Shown: positions 53,188 through 62,771, counted from the stretch's first letter. The stretch is 64,000 bases of DNA from Actinomycetes bacterium (GCA_025358125.1 JANYKS010000033.1:60690-124689); one strand, 5' to 3'. Notes: generated from the sequence alone by a model not told the origin. Numbers and translations: made by a program.

Positions 53188-53826
53188 TCAGGTGAAGATC
53201 GGCTTCGAGCGATTCGACCGCTTGAGCTCGGCCATGCCGGATACCGTGGCGATCATTTCGATCGCGTCCCACAGTTTCACTGCGTCGTCACCGCGCGGGA
53301 TGGTCGAGATCACGGGCCCGAAAAAGCTCGCCTCGTTCGAGTCTCCCGGATGGAAGGTGACGACCGGCGTGCCGACGTCGCTGCCGGCGCGTTCGAACAC
53401 CAAAGCAGTATCGGCACGGATGTAGTCGTCGTGCGATTCATCGTTGACGTGATCGGCGAGCGAGACGTCGCAATCAGCCTCGCCGAGCACCCACTTCATG
53501 AACTCGACCGGGCTGTCCTGGAACTCACGGCGGCGTTCGCCGGGGTGGAACGCTGTGCCGAGCACCGTGTACAGCCTGGCAACGCCGGCGTTGCCACCCG
53601 TGAGCCGGACCGCGTCCGCAACCCGCAGCCCCATCAAGCCTGCGACATGACTGGCTCGATATGCCGGGGTGTACCAGTCAGCGACCAGGTCCTCGTTGAT
53701 GACCGCGAGCGAGATGAATCGCCACCGCACGTCGTAGCTGCGTAGTTGCTGCACCTCGCTCACCCAGCGCGATGTGATCCAGGCCCACGGACAGATGGGA
53801 TCGAAGAAGAACTCGAGATCGGCCAT
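53188..53826 (-). CDS. DsbA-like protein of the mycothiol-dependent nitroreductase (Rv2466c) family
   Basis: This is a 212-residue thioredoxin-fold protein with a helical insert. The active-site region FFFDPICPWAWITSRW at residues 6-21, the SLAVINEDLV segment, VGTPVVTFHPG, and FFGPVISTIPRGDDAVKLWDA match what I remember of Rv2466c of Mycobacterium tuberculosis. The second active-site cysteine of Rv2466c (CPWC) is alanine here (CPWA), so only one thiol remains and a disulfide cannot form in the motif. It lies between infB (69 bases before it) and rbfA (79 bases after it) in the translation operon, an unexpected position. Confidence 0.82.
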   Translation of the reverse strand: MADLEFFFDPICPWAWITSRWVSEVQQLRSYDVRWRFISLAVINEDLVADWYTPAYRASHVAGLMGLRVADAVRLTGGNAGVARLYTVLGTAFHPGERRREFQDSPVEFMKWVLGEADCDVSLADHVNDESHDDYIRADTALVFERAGSDVGTPVVTFHPGDSNEASFFGPVISTIPRGDDAVKLWDAIEMIATVSGMAELKRSNRSKPIFT

Positions 53827-53895
53827 CGCATCACGCTATCGGCGGCGCCGATGAGCTGAAAGCCCGTGCGTCAGCCTTCGGCTCACCGATGGATA

Positions 53896-56800
53896 TCAGA
53901 CGCGGGGAATCTCGCGCTCCTCGAAGGTTTCGATCAGATCGCCCGGCTTGAGGTCCTGGAAATCGCTGAGTCCGATACCGCACTCGAAGCCTTCGCGCAC
54001 TTCGCGTGCATCCTCCTTGAACCGCTTGAGCGATGTGATGGTGCCCTTCCAGATGATGACACCGTCGCGCAGGAAGCGGACCTTGCTGCCGCGGCTGATC
54101 GTGCCGGAGCGCACCGAGCAGCCGGCGATACCGCCGACGCGGGGCACTCGGAACACCTCGCGCACCTCGGCTTCGCCGGTGACCACCTCTTCGAACTCCG
54201 GCGCCAACATACCGACCATCGCCCGCTCGATGTCCTCGAGCAGCTTGTAGATGATTTCGTAGGTACGAATCTCGACGTGCTCGCTGGCCGCAAGATCACG
54301 GGCCTTGCGGTCGGGACGAACGTTGAAACCGATCAATGTTGCGTTGGTGGCAGCAGCGAGCGTGATGTCGTTCTCGGTGATACCGCCGACGGCACGATGC
54401 ACGAACGCGAGCTTGACCGTCTCGCGCTCGAGCCGGCGCAGGCTCTCGGTGACTGCTTCGAGCGAACCGTGGACGTCGGCCTTCAGGACCAGGTTCAGGG
54501 TCGCGACTTCTCCGGCCTGGATCTGGCTGAAGATGTCTTCGAGCTTGACGCCGCGCTGGACCCTGGCGTCGCCGCGCTGACCGGTGAGACGCGAACGCTG
54601 CTCGCGAGCCTCACCGACGAGACGAGCGGTCTTCTCACTTGCGGCTGCACGGAACTCGTCACCCGCGTTCGGGACTGCTGACAGGCCGAGCACCTGGACC
54701 GGAGTGGACGGGCCGGCCTCTTTGATCTGCTCGCCCTTGTCGTTGATGATCGCGCGGACCTTGCCCCATGCCGCGCCGGCAACGATGGGATCGCCGACCT
54801 TGAGCGTGCCTTTGTCGACAAGAATCGTCGCGACAGGACCGCGACCCGTGTCGAGGTTGGCCTCGAGCACGATGCCCTTGGCCCGCCCGGTCGGGTTCGC
54901 AGTGAGTTCTTCGAGTTCCGCGACCGCGAGCAGTTGCTCGAGCAGATCGTCGATGCCGAGGTTCTGGCTGGCAGCCATCTCGACGACGATCGTGTCACCA
55001 CCCCAGGACTCCGGAACGAGTTCGTGCTCGGCAAGTTGGGCCAGGACACGCTGCGGGTCGGCGTTGTCCTTGTCGATCTTGTTGAGCGCGACCACGATCG
55101 GCACATCGGCGGCCCTCGCGTGGTTGATGGCCTCGATCGTCTGGGGCATCACGCCGTCGTCGGCAGCCACCATCAACACGACGATGTCGGTGACCTGAGC
55201 ACCGCGGGCACGCATCTTCGAGAACGCTGCGTGACCTGGCGTGTCGATGAAGGTGATCTCGTAACCGTCCTTGGCAACCTTGTAGGCACCGATGTGCTGG
55301 GTGATGCCACCGGCCTCGCCGGCAACGACATTGGCGTTACGGATCTTGTCGAGCAGGGTCGTCTTGCCGTGATCGACGTGGCCCATCACGGTGATGACCG
55401 GAGCGCGTGGTGCTTGCAAGCTCTCGTCCTCGTCGTCGCTGTCATCGAACAGCGCCTGGAGTTCCATTTCCTCCTGCTGGCCGGCGTCGACCAACAACAG
55501 GTCGGCGCCGATCTCGAGCGCGAACAGCTCCATCTGCTCATCGGCGAGCGTCATCGTGGCAGTGATCATCTCGCCGTTGTTGAGGAGGAACCGGACGACA
55601 TCGGCCGAGGTGCGATTGAGCTTGGGAGCGAACTCTTGAGCCGAGGCGCCGCGCTCGACGATGATGGTGCCTTCTGGAACCGGAGCGTCGCTCGACGTGT
55701 AGTTACCGGTGAGCTGCGGCTGCAACTCGTTGAAGTCACGACGACGGCGACGGCTCTTGCTCTTGCGTGGAGCGCGGCGCTGGCCGCTGGGGCGAGGACC
55801 ACCATTGCTGCCGGGAGGGCCACCGGGAGCACCGCCACCGGGGCCGCCACCTGGACGAGCGGGATAGCCGCCGCCTGGGCGGGCGCCAGCTGGGCCCCCG
55901 GGGCGGGCGCCACCGGGAGCACCGGTTCGAGGCGCGAAGCCACCACCGGGGCGGGCGCCACCCGGGCCACCGGTCGGACGAACGCCGCCTGGGCCGCTGC
56001 GCGGCGAGAAGCTGGTGCCGGGGCGAGCGGACGCGGCCGGGCGGGCGCTGCCGGGAGGCGGCGGGATCGGACGACCGGTTGCCGACACGGGGCGGCCACC
56101 GCTGCCCGGCGGCGGCGGGATCGGACGACCCGAGGTAGAGGTCGGGCGTCCTGGCGGCGGGCCTGCGGGGCGCGCCGACGGCATGGCGGCTGGTGACGGG
56201 CGATGGCTCGACGCGGCCGGCGCCGGAGCGTGGCCCGGCGCGCCGTGCTGTGGGAGTGGCTTGGCGGCAACGCCGGCGGACGCGCGCGGCGCCTCGGTGA
56301 TGCGGCTGCTGGAGATGACCCGATGTTCGGACTCGGCGGCCGGGGCTGCGGATGCTGCCGCTGCGATGATGGCCGGCGCAGGAGTCGGCTCGGCCGGGCT
56401 CGGCGGGACGGGATAAGCAGCTGGCACCGCGTCGGCGACCACGGGTTTCACCGGCTGTGCCGGCTCGGCTGATGCAAGCCTTTCGGCAACGGGCGCGGTG
56501 ACCGCTGGTGCCCCTGTTGGCGCCCGTGTCGGGGTTGGCACCGTCTCGCGACCCGATGCATCCGACTCGGAACCAGGCACAGACGTCTCGCGGCCAGATG
56601 CAGATGAGCTGGGGGTTGGCGCCGTCTCGCGACCCGATGCATCCGACTCGGAAGCAGGTGCAGGTGCAGGTGGCGATGGCGCATCTGTAGCGGCGTTGGC
56701 GGCAGCGACGTTGGCGGCTGGGTCCTTCGCGGCTGGGTCCTTCGGGGCTGGGTCCTTCGCGGCTGGGTCCTTCGTGGCTGCGGCCTTCGTGGCTGCGGCC

Positions 56801-57114
56801 TTCATCGCCGGCGCTGCGGCATCGTGCGGCGCGGCATCCGCATCAACGGCGGGTGCCGCCGGCTCGGCGCCGTGCTTGGCCGCGGCCAACTTCTTGGCAG
56901 CCGTCTTCTTCGCCTGCTTGGCCTCCTCGGGCTGCTGCTCGCGTATGAGACCATCGCGTTCGGCGCGTCGCCGAAGGCGATCGGCCTGCTGCTCGATGAT
57001 GGTGGAGGAATGGCTCTTGGCACCAACGCCCATGGCGTTGGAGAGGTCCATGATCTCTACGTTGGTCATCCCGAGCTCTCTGGCGAGCTCGTGCATCCGC
57101 ATGTTCTTCGACAA
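53896..57114 (-). CDS. infB: Translation initiation factor IF-2
   Basis: This GTPase delivers initiator tRNA to the 30S subunit. Of 1072 residues, about the first 470 are the variable region: an IF2-N helical domain at the start (MRMHELARELGMTNVEIM), then Ala/Pro/Lys-rich and Gly/Pro/Arg-rich repeats. The G domain begins near residue 577 with GHVDHGKTT and has DTPGHAAF and NKIDK. Beta-barrel domains II and IV and the C-terminal fMet-tRNA-binding domain follow to the end. The start is a TTG at 57114; ATG 57102 is an alternative five codons in. The N-terminal part is longer than usual because of tandem DNA repeats. Confidence 0.95.
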   Translation of the reverse strand: MSKNMRMHELARELGMTNVEIMDLSNAMGVGAKSHSSTIIEQQADRLRRRAERDGLIREQQPEEAKQAKKTAAKKLAAAKHGAEPAAPAVDADAAPHDAAAPAMKAAATKAAATKDPAAKDPAPKDPAAKDPAANVAAANAATDAPSPPAPAPASESDASGRETAPTPSSSASGRETSVPGSESDASGRETVPTPTRAPTGAPAVTAPVAERLASAEPAQPVKPVVADAVPAAYPVPPSPAEPTPAPAIIAAAASAAPAAESEHRVISSSRITEAPRASAGVAAKPLPQHGAPGHAPAPAASSHRPSPAAMPSARPAGPPPGRPTSTSGRPIPPPPGSGGRPVSATGRPIPPPPGSARPAASARPGTSFSPRSGPGGVRPTGGPGGARPGGGFAPRTGAPGGARPGGPAGARPGGGYPARPGGGPGGGAPGGPPGSNGGPRPSGQRRAPRKSKSRRRRRDFNELQPQLTGNYTSSDAPVPEGTIIVERGASAQEFAPKLNRTSADVVRFLLNNGEMITATMTLADEQMELFALEIGADLLLVDAGQQEEMELQALFDDSDDEDESLQAPRAPVITVMGHVDHGKTTLLDKIRNANVVAGEAGGITQHIGAYKVAKDGYEITFIDTPGHAAFSKMRARGAQVTDIVVLMVAADDGVMPQTIEAINHARAADVPIVVALNKIDKDNADPQRVLAQLAEHELVPESWGGDTIVVEMAASQNLGIDDLLEQLLAVAELEELTANPTGRAKGIVLEANLDTGRGPVATILVDKGTLKVGDPIVAGAAWGKVRAIINDKGEQIKEAGPSTPVQVLGLSAVPNAGDEFRAAASEKTARLVGEAREQRSRLTGQRGDARVQRGVKLEDIFSQIQAGEVATLNLVLKADVHGSLEAVTESLRRLERETVKLAFVHRAVGGITENDITLAAATNATLIGFNVRPDRKARDLAASEHVEIRTYEIIYKLLEDIERAMVGMLAPEFEEVVTGEAEVREVFRVPRVGGIAGCSVRSGTISRGSKVRFLRDGVIIWKGTITSLKRFKEDAREVREGFECGIGLSDFQDLKPGDLIETFEEREIPRV
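56716..56805 (-). repeat. Six 15-bp tandem repeats inside infB
   Basis: Units of the form GGCTG(G/C)G(T/G)CCTTC-NN run without gap from 56716 to 56805. They encode a Lys-Asp-Pro-Ala-Ala pentapeptide repeat that becomes Lys-Ala-Ala-Ala-Thr at one end, in the IF-2 N-terminal linker. The in-phase length (multiples of three) keeps the gene open. Confidence 0.85.
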
Positions 57115-57171
57115 GACCGGTACAGCCCTTTCGTGGTGTTGCGCTGAACCGGCAGACCGGCGCAGCGACGC

Positions 57172-57471
57172 TTAGTTTTCCATGTTCGTCATCATCGCTT
57201 CGTACGCGATTTTCAAAGATTGATGTTCGGCGGCGTCGACCGGGCGTTTCCACGCTCGCTCGAAACCACGTCGTTTGATTGCTTGGTGCAGACACGTTGG
57301 CTGCCCGGGACATAACCATGCCCCGCGACCTGCAGCCGTCCGGCTGATGACTGCGTTGCCATCGAACGTCACCGCACAGCGCACGAGATCAGTTTGCGGC
57401 CGTTTGGACCGACAACCAACGCAGGTGCGCTGAGGCGTCGACGCGCTACTGGTCAACGGTTTCACCTTCAT
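57172..57471 (-). CDS. YlxR/DUF448 RNA-binding protein
   Basis: This 99-residue protein is of the YlxR family, small RNA-binding or RNase-P-modulating proteins found in nusA-infB operons. The family signature PQRTCVGCRSKRP is at residues 13-25, followed by LVRCAV and GRGAWLCPGQPTCLHQAIKR. ATG 57471 overlaps the end of nusA by 26 bases. Its place between nusA and infB is the standard one. Confidence 0.9.
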   Translation of the reverse strand: MKVKPLTSSASTPQRTCVGCRSKRPQTDLVRCAVTFDGNAVISRTAAGRGAWLCPGQPTCLHQAIKRRGFERAWKRPVDAAEHQSLKIAYEAMMTNMEN

Positions 57472-58669
57472 CCTGTTTGTTGTCCTGATTGTCGTTGTCT
57501 GGTTCGGGTAAAGCGGGCGGAGTGCCATCGGCGTCGACAGCGGCGTCGGCAACGGTTTGTGCGGGTGTTGCGGCCTCGGCTTCGGCTTCCCATTCGTCCG
57601 CGCTCACGACCGTGCCGTCGGCGTTGTGCCACTCCATCTTCCCGGTGGTTGCGTTCTCCACCCATTCACCTTCGGCGTAGTCCTCGGCATCGACGGTCTC
57701 GACCGGCTGGCTCTCGCCGCGGATGTCGATCCGCACGCCGGTGAGGCGGGCGGCGAGACGGGCGTTCTGGCCCTCCTTGCCGATAGCGAGCGACAGTTGA
57801 TGGTCGGGAACGATGACGTCGGCCTGGGTGCCGTCCTCGCTGACGATGACGTGGGTGACCTTGGCCGGTGACAGGGCTTTGGCGATGAAGTCGGGCAATT
57901 CCTCGCTGAACGGCACGATGTCGATCTTCTCACCGCGCAGTTCGTTGACGACCATCCGCACCCGACCGCCACGGGCGCCGACGCACGCGCCCACGGGATC
58001 GACATTGGTGTCATTGCTCCACACCGCGATCTTGGTGCGATGCCCTGGTTCACGGGCGCAGGCCTTGATCTCGACGACGCCGTCGGCGATCTCGGGGACC
58101 TCGAGCTCGAACAACCGCTTGATCAGGCCGGGATGAGTCCGGCTGACCACGATCTGGGGACCCTTGACGGTCTTGCGGACTTCGACGATGTACGCCTTGA
58201 CCCGGCCACCCGGCTCGGGGCGCTCGAACTGGACCTGCTCGGCCTGGGGCAGCAGCGCCTCCACCCGGCCGAGGTCGAGCAGGGTGTAGCGGCTGTCGGT
58301 CTGTTGGATGATGCCGGTGACGATGTCGCCCTCGCGGTTCGCGTACTCCTCGAACTTGCGATCGCGCTCGGCCTCGCGGATGCGCTGATTGAGCACCTGG
58401 CGGAACGTCTGCGCAGCGATCCGGCCCATGTCGTCGGGGGTGTCGTCGCGGGCGTTGACCCAGTTGCCGTCCTCGTCGATGTCGTACGCAATGATGCGGA
58501 TGTCCATCGTGTCGGCATCGATCTGAACTTCGGCTTCCTCGGCCGCACCGTGGCGGCGCTTGTATGCGCTGACCAGGGCATCGGCGAGAACCTGGAGCAG
58601 CGTATCTACGGAAATTCCCTTGTCCGCGGCCAGCATGCGGACGGCTTCGGCCATGTCGAGACCACTCAT
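57446..58669 (-). CDS. nusA: Transcription termination/antitermination factor NusA
   Basis: This protein binds RNA polymerase and RNA and modulates pausing and termination. Of 407 residues, the N-terminal polymerase-binding domain has LLQVLADALVSAYKRR and, later, RDRKFEEYANREGDIVTG. The S1 domain comes next, and the tandem KH domains have VGACVGARGGRVRMVVNELRGEKIDIV and LAIGKEGQNARLAARLTG. The C-terminus is acidic and lacks the enterobacterial repeats, as is usual outside that group. ATG 58669 overlaps the rimP stop (ATGA) and has AGAGGAGG seven bases upstream. Confidence 0.96.
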   Translation of the reverse strand: MSGLDMAEAVRMLAADKGISVDTLLQVLADALVSAYKRRHGAAEEAEVQIDADTMDIRIIAYDIDEDGNWVNARDDTPDDMGRIAAQTFRQVLNQRIREAERDRKFEEYANREGDIVTGIIQQTDSRYTLLDLGRVEALLPQAEQVQFERPEPGGRVKAYIVEVRKTVKGPQIVVSRTHPGLIKRLFELEVPEIADGVVEIKACAREPGHRTKIAVWSNDTNVDPVGACVGARGGRVRMVVNELRGEKIDIVPFSEELPDFIAKALSPAKVTHVIVSEDGTQADVIVPDHQLSLAIGKEGQNARLAARLTGVRIDIRGESQPVETVDAEDYAEGEWVENATTGKMEWHNADGTVVSADEWEAEAEAATPAQTVADAAVDADGTPPALPEPDNDNQDNKQDEGETVDQ

Positions 58670-59271
58670 GCGGTCGCCTCCTCTTCGATAGGTGAATCAA
58701 GTTCGTCAGATGGGCCGGGGGCAGGCTTGGCTGACACGTTGTTCGAGTTCTTCGGCGCGGCCTTCTTGGCTGCCGATTTCGGACCCAGCTTGGACCCTTT
58801 CTCCCATTGGAACACTGTGCGGGCGCGGTCGACGGTGCTCAGCGCGATCACGCGGTCCGACGGGACTGGGTCGACGAGGCGAATCGTTGCGGTGCTTTCA
58901 TCGGCCGCGATCAGCACGCCTTGCAGACGACGCTGGCCTTCGACCACGGCGCGCAGGCGGATGGCCACGGTCTTGCCGATCTCGCGCTGGAAGTGGGTGG
59001 CGGTGCGTAGCGTGCGTTCGAGGCCGGGGCTGCTGACCTCGAGCGTGTAGTGCCCGGGAATGGGATCGTGATGATCCAGATCGCGTCCGACGAGGCGTGT
59101 GATCAGCGCCAACTGATCGAGTGTGACTCCGGAGTCGCTGTTTGGCGGTGTGTCGACGGTGATCTTGAGGATGCCGCCGTTGAACTCGAGGTCGTAGAGA
59201 TCGAGCTCGAGGTCGGCGACGATCGGAGCGACCAGCTCGATGATTGCGTCATTCACAGAACGTGCGGTCAT
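58666..59271 (-). CDS. rimP: Ribosome maturation factor RimP
   Basis: This 30S assembly factor has 201 residues. The N-terminal domain has LYDLEFNGGILKITVDTP and the SSPGLERTLRTATHFQREIG signature; a C-terminal SH3-like domain follows, then a Lys/Ala/Ser-rich tail of about 45 residues. ATG 59271 has GGAGG eight bases upstream. It is the first gene of the operon rimP-nusA-ylxR-infB, behind a hairpin leader. Confidence 0.93.
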   Translation of the reverse strand: MTARSVNDAIIELVAPIVADLELDLYDLEFNGGILKITVDTPPNSDSGVTLDQLALITRLVGRDLDHHDPIPGHYTLEVSSPGLERTLRTATHFQREIGKTVAIRLRAVVEGQRRLQGVLIAADESTATIRLVDPVPSDRVIALSTVDRARTVFQWEKGSKLGPKSAAKKAAPKNSNNVSAKPAPGPSDELDSPIEEEATA

Positions 59272-59320
59272 GGTGGTCACCTCCGATGTTTCCTATTCTC
59301 GATGTGTTGGCGTTGACGAT

Positions 59321-59336
59321 GAGGCCAAAAGGCCTC
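59321..59336 (-). promoter_or_regulatory. Second leader hairpin upstream of rimP
   Basis: GAGGCC-TTTT-GGCCTC (minus strand) makes a six-pair stem with a four-base loop between the terminator-like hairpin and the rimP ribosome-binding site. It may compete in folding or protect the leader. Confidence 0.45.
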
Positions 59337-59349
59337 GACTTGAAACAAA

Positions 59350-59373
59350 AGGCGTGGGCCGAGACCCACGCCT
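59350..59373 (-). terminator. Terminator-like hairpin in the rimP leader (attenuator candidate)
   Basis: On the minus strand AGGCGTGGG pairs perfectly with CCCACGCCT around a six-base loop, directly followed by TTTTGTTT, the form of a Rho-independent terminator. It lies between a TATACT -10 box (59409-59404) and rimP, so it would stop transcription before the operon unless read through. Similar leader hairpins precede rimP/nusA operons in other bacteria. Confidence 0.7.
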
Positions 59374-59403
59374 GGTGTCGTTGTGCGAACTTCGGGCGGT
59401 CCG

Positions 59404-59409
59404 AGTATA
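59404..59409 (-). promoter_or_regulatory. -10 box for the rimP operon
   Basis: TATACT on the minus strand, about 135 bases upstream of the rimP ATG and just before the leader hairpin. No clear -35 box was found. On the plus strand the same region faces proS. Confidence 0.45.
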
Positions 59410-59502
59410 TCGGGCCGATACAGTCGTCCGACGCCGCTACTCTGCGCTGGCGGCCATCCGGGCAGCCCATTGGGGGCGATCCGACGAACAGTGAGGTTGC
59501 CC

Positions 59503-61269
59503 GTGCTTCGAATGTCGACGTTGTTCCTCCGCACGCTGCGAGAGGACCCTTCCGACGCCGAGGTTCCAAGCCACCGGCTGCTGGTGCGCGGCGGCTACAT
59601 CCGCCGGGCAGCTCCTGGCGGCTACACCTGGCTGCCGCTCGGCTGGATCGTATACCGCAACGTCGAGCGCATCGTCCGCGAGGAAATGGACGCAGCCGGT
59701 TTCCAGGAGGTGCATTTCCCGGCCCTGCTCCCCCGCGAGCCCTACGAGACCAGTAACCGTTGGACCGAATACGGAGACAACCTGTTCCGCCTCAAGGACC
59801 GGCGAGGCAACGATTTCCTGCTCGCACCGACCCATGAGGAGATGTTCACGCTGCTCGTCAAGGATCTCTACAGCAGCTACAAGGACCTGCCGCTGCACAT
59901 CTATCAGATCCAAACCAAGTTCCGAGACGAGGCCCGCCCCCGCGCCGGCCTGCTCCGAGGGCGCGAGTTCGTGATGAAGGACTCCTACAGCTTCGATATC
60001 GACGACGAAGGCCTGCAGCGCAGCTACGAGCTCCACCGTGACGCGTACATCAAGACCTTCGACCGGCTCGGCCTGCCGTATGTGATCGTGTCCGCGATGA
60101 GCGGTGCGATGGGCGGCTCGGCGAGCGAGGAGTTCCTGGCCCCGATCGATGTCGGCGAGGACACCTTCGTCCGCTGCACCAACTGCGACTACGCGGCCAA
60201 CACCGAGGCTGTCCGCGTCCGGCCCCCGGACCCGATCGCGATCGGCGACTTGCCGGCCTCGCGCGTCGTCGACACGCCGGAAACACCGACGATTCAAACG
60301 CTCGTCGATCTGATCAACGCCCGGTCTGATCTTCGCCACCCGGATCGCGACTGGACGGCCGCCGACACGTTGAAGAACGTGATCGTCAAGCTCAAGCACC
60401 CCGATGGCACCACGTCGGCCCTGGCCGTCGGCCTGCCCGGCGACCGCGAAGTCGATCTCAAACGGCTCGAGGCCCAGGTCAGCCCGGCCGAGGTCGGCGT
60501 GTTCGAGCCGGAAGACTTCGCCAAGAACCCGGCGCTGGTGAAGGGCTACATCGGGCCGGGGTCCCTCGGCGAGAACAACTCGTCGGGCATCGCGTTCCTC
60601 GTCGATCCCCGCGTCGTCGAGGGCTCGGCGTGGATCACCGGCGCCGACACGCCCGGTCATCATGTGATGCACCTCACGATGGGGCGTGACTTCACCCCCG
60701 ACGGCGTGATCGAGGCCGCCGAGATCCACGGCGGTGACCCGTGCCCGAATTGCGGCGCAGCGCTGGAGATCGCCCGCGGCATCGAGATCGGCCACATCTT
60801 CCAACTCGGCCGCCGCTACGCGAACGCGCTCGGTCTCACCGTCCTCGATCAGAACGGCAAGCAACAGGTCGTGACGATGGGCAGTTACGGCATCGGCGTT
60901 TCCCGCGCCGTCGCCGCGATCGCCGAGACGGGCTACGACGATAAGGGCCTGTGCTGGCCCCGCGAGATCTCGCCCGCCGACGTGCACATCGTCGTCACCG
61001 GCAAACCGACCGACCCCACCGGCCCGGCCGCCGAGGAGCTCGCGGCTGCGCTGGAGGTGGCGGGCTTGCGGGTCCTGCTCGACGACCGCATCGGGGTGTC
61101 GCCCGGCGTGAAGTTCAACGACGCCGAATTGCTCGGTGTGCCGACGATCGTGGTCGTCGGCAAGGGCCTCGCCAACGCCACGTTCGAGGTCAAGGACCGC
61201 AAGTCCGGCAACCGAACCGATGTACCGGTCGGCGAGGCGGTCGCGCACCTACTCGACGTCTGCCGCTGA
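59503..61269 (+). CDS. proS: Prolyl-tRNA synthetase
   Basis: This class II aminoacyl-tRNA synthetase has 588 residues. It has motif 2 ([27 protein letters not shown], shown by its [12 protein letters not shown] core) and the bacterial-type editing insertion (INS, about residues 240-380). Motif 3 is [14 protein letters not shown], and the C-terminal anticodon-binding domain ends with [18 protein letters not shown] 59503 is used, with GAGG six bases upstream; ATG 59512 is an alternative. It is divergent from rimP. Confidence 0.95.
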   Translation: MLRMSTLFLRTLREDPSDAEVPSHRLLVRGGYIRRAAPGGYTWLPLGWIVYRNVERIVREEMDAAGFQEVHFPALLPREPYETSNRWTEYGDNLFRLKDRRGNDFLLAPTHEEMFTLLVKDLYSSYKDLPLHIYQIQTKFRDEARPRAGLLRGREFVMKDSYSFDIDDEGLQRSYELHRDAYIKTFDRLGLPYVIVSAMSGAMGGSASEEFLAPIDVGEDTFVRCTNCDYAANTEAVRVRPPDPIAIGDLPASRVVDTPETPTIQTLVDLINARSDLRHPDRDWTAADTLKNVIVKLKHPDGTTSALAVGLPGDREVDLKRLEAQVSPAEVGVFEPEDFAKNPALVKGYIGPGSLGENNSSGIAFLVDPRVVEGSAWITGADTPGHHVMHLTMGRDFTPDGVIEAAEIHGGDPCPNCGAALEIARGIEIGHIFQLGRRYANALGLTVLDQNGKQQVVTMGSYGIGVSRAVAAIAETGYDDKGLCWPREISPADVHIVVTGKPTDPTGPAAEELAAALEVAGLRVLLDDRIGVSPGVKFNDAELLGVPTIVVVGKGLANATFEVKDRKSGNRTDVPVGEAVAHLLDVCR

Positions 61270-61372
61270 CGCCAACGTTGCGACGATCCGTCTGGCCGAG
61301 TTGGGCGAGGTGCAGACGCTCATCAGCGGTTGATCGCGCCCAGACCGTCAACAGTTGGCCGTGACCAGCCCC

Positions 61373-62212
61373 TCAACAACCGAACGTGACCAGGCCCTGA
61401 TCGATGACGAGCCGGCCGCTGGCCGAGGTGGTGAACACGGCCTCGCCGTCGGCGGTGTCCCAGATGTCGATGGTCAGTTGCTCGCCGGGAATGACCGGCG
61501 ACGCGAACCGGCCTTCGATGTGGTTGAACCGGGCCGACTCGCCGCCGCACACGGCGTGGAGCAGGGCCCGACCGGTGAAGCCGTAGGTACACAGGCCGTG
61601 AAGGATCGGGCGATCGAAGCCACCCATCGCGGCGAACGACGGATCGCTGTGCAACGGGTTGCGGTCGCCGTTGAGGCGGTACAGCAGTGCCTGATCGGGC
61701 GACGTGACGTACGTCGTTGAGTGATCCGGATTGCGGTCCGGCGGAATGTTTCGGGCCCCGCTCGGGCCACGCTCGCCGCCCCATCCGCCTGCACCGCGGA
61801 TGAAAACCGACGCACCGGTCGAGTACAGCGGCTTGCCGTTCGAGTCCGTGGCGTGGGTCTCCATCACGACGACCCCGGCCTTGACCTTGTCGTACATCGC
61901 CGCAATCTTGCCGATCACGGTGGCGGCGCCGTCGACCGGCAGCGGCTGATGCAGCGTCACCGACTGCGAGCCGTGGACCAGCATTGCCGGGTTGAACGTG
62001 CCCATGCTCTCGCGGGGTGCGCCGCCGCCTGCAATCACCACCGGGAATGTCGGCAGCACCTGCTGGGCAACCCCGTTGGTGTTCTCGGTCGTGTACTGCA
62101 ACTCGTCGGTGCCAGCTCCGAGGCTGACCGCGTACAGCAGTGCGTCCTTGCTCGTCCAACTCACCGTCGCCGGTTCCGACTCGGACCCAACAGCATCAGG
62201 ATTCAAAGGCAT
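61373..62212 (-). CDS. MaoC-type (R)-specific enoyl-CoA hydratase
   Basis: This double-hotdog hydratase of 279 residues is like the hydratase-2 part of the peroxisomal multifunctional enzyme (HSD17B4). The hydratase motif DRNPLHSDPSFAAMGGFDRPILHG near residue 185, represented by its Asp and His, is intact in the C-terminal hotdog. The N-terminal hotdog is the degenerate substrate-binding half. ATG 62212 has GGGAG seven bases upstream. Together with the SDR read the same way 640 bases upstream, it would supply both steps of (R)-specific beta-oxidation, as in sterol side-chain breakdown. Confidence 0.87.
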   Translation of the reverse strand: MPLNPDAVGSESEPATVSWTSKDALLYAVSLGAGTDELQYTTENTNGVAQQVLPTFPVVIAGGGAPRESMGTFNPAMLVHGSQSVTLHQPLPVDGAATVIGKIAAMYDKVKAGVVVMETHATDSNGKPLYSTGASVFIRGAGGWGGERGPSGARNIPPDRNPDHSTTYVTSPDQALLYRLNGDRNPLHSDPSFAAMGGFDRPILHGLCTYGFTGRALLHAVCGGESARFNHIEGRFASPVIPGEQLTIDIWDTADGEAVFTTSASGRLVIDQGLVTFGC

Positions 62213-62276
62213 CCACAACTCCCAGCGAAAAGAGAACGATCGAAAAGCGTGTCGTCAGACTAGAACGAACCGGCGG

Positions 62277-62490
62277 TCCACCGGGAAGTGGAGCCAGATG
62301 GGCACGAGTCCGACCGCCCGAACACCCGACACCCGACCGCCCGACACCCGACACCCGACCCCGAATGCCCGACCCGAGTCCACGACTGCCCGACACCACG
62401 ATTGCCCGACACCACGACTGCTCGACATCACGACTGCCGACACCACGACTGCCCGACGCCACGACTGCCGACACCACGACTGCCCGACAC
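62277..62490. repeat. Degenerate short tandem repeats, non-coding
   Basis: This stretch is built from variants of CGACACC(A)CG and CGACTGCC-CGACACCA units of about 7-16 bp, many times over (for example 62381-62490). No conserved reading frame appears on either strand. It is part of the 644-base gap between the SDR and MaoC genes, in which I see no gene. Confidence 0.75.
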
Positions 62491-62542
62491 CACGACTGCC
62501 CGGGCAATCCCGCGCCAACAGCGCGATCACACGGGCAGTGAC
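62481..62542. repeat. 62-bp hairpin-containing repeat, copy 1
   Basis: Copy 1 of a direct repeat (copy 2 at 62611-62672, two mismatches, 130 bp apart). Arms ACTGCCCG (62495-62502) and CGGGCAGT (62532-62539) enclose a GC-rich centre with CGCGCCAACAGCGCG. It may be a genome-wide repetitive palindromic element. Confidence 0.7.
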
Positions 62543-62610
62543 CCGCCTCCGATCCCGCTCCCGACCCGATCCCGCGCCCGACTGTCACGATCCCGCGCCC
62601 GACACCCGAC

Positions 62611-62672
62611 TGCCCGACGCCACGACTGCCCGGCCAATCCCGCGCCAACAGCGCGATCACACGGGCAGTGAC
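62611..62672. repeat. 62-bp hairpin-containing repeat, copy 2
   Basis: Second copy of the hairpin repeat, differing from copy 1 at 62619 and 62633. Between the copies lie CCCGCGCCCGA-type fragments. No gene is visible here. Confidence 0.7.
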
Positions 62673-62771
62673 GCGCCGCGAAACAGTCACGACGACTGAG
62701 CGAGGACGGTCCGGATTCGTCGGCGAGTGAGTAGGGCGCAGCGCCAGCGGAGCCCGTGCGAGCCGACGAAT

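Noticed and set aside
62340..62500. CRISPR-like array of CGACACCACGACTGCC units
   Set aside because: Units are too short and variable (7-16 bp), spacers are not unique sequences of even length, and there are no cas genes nearby.
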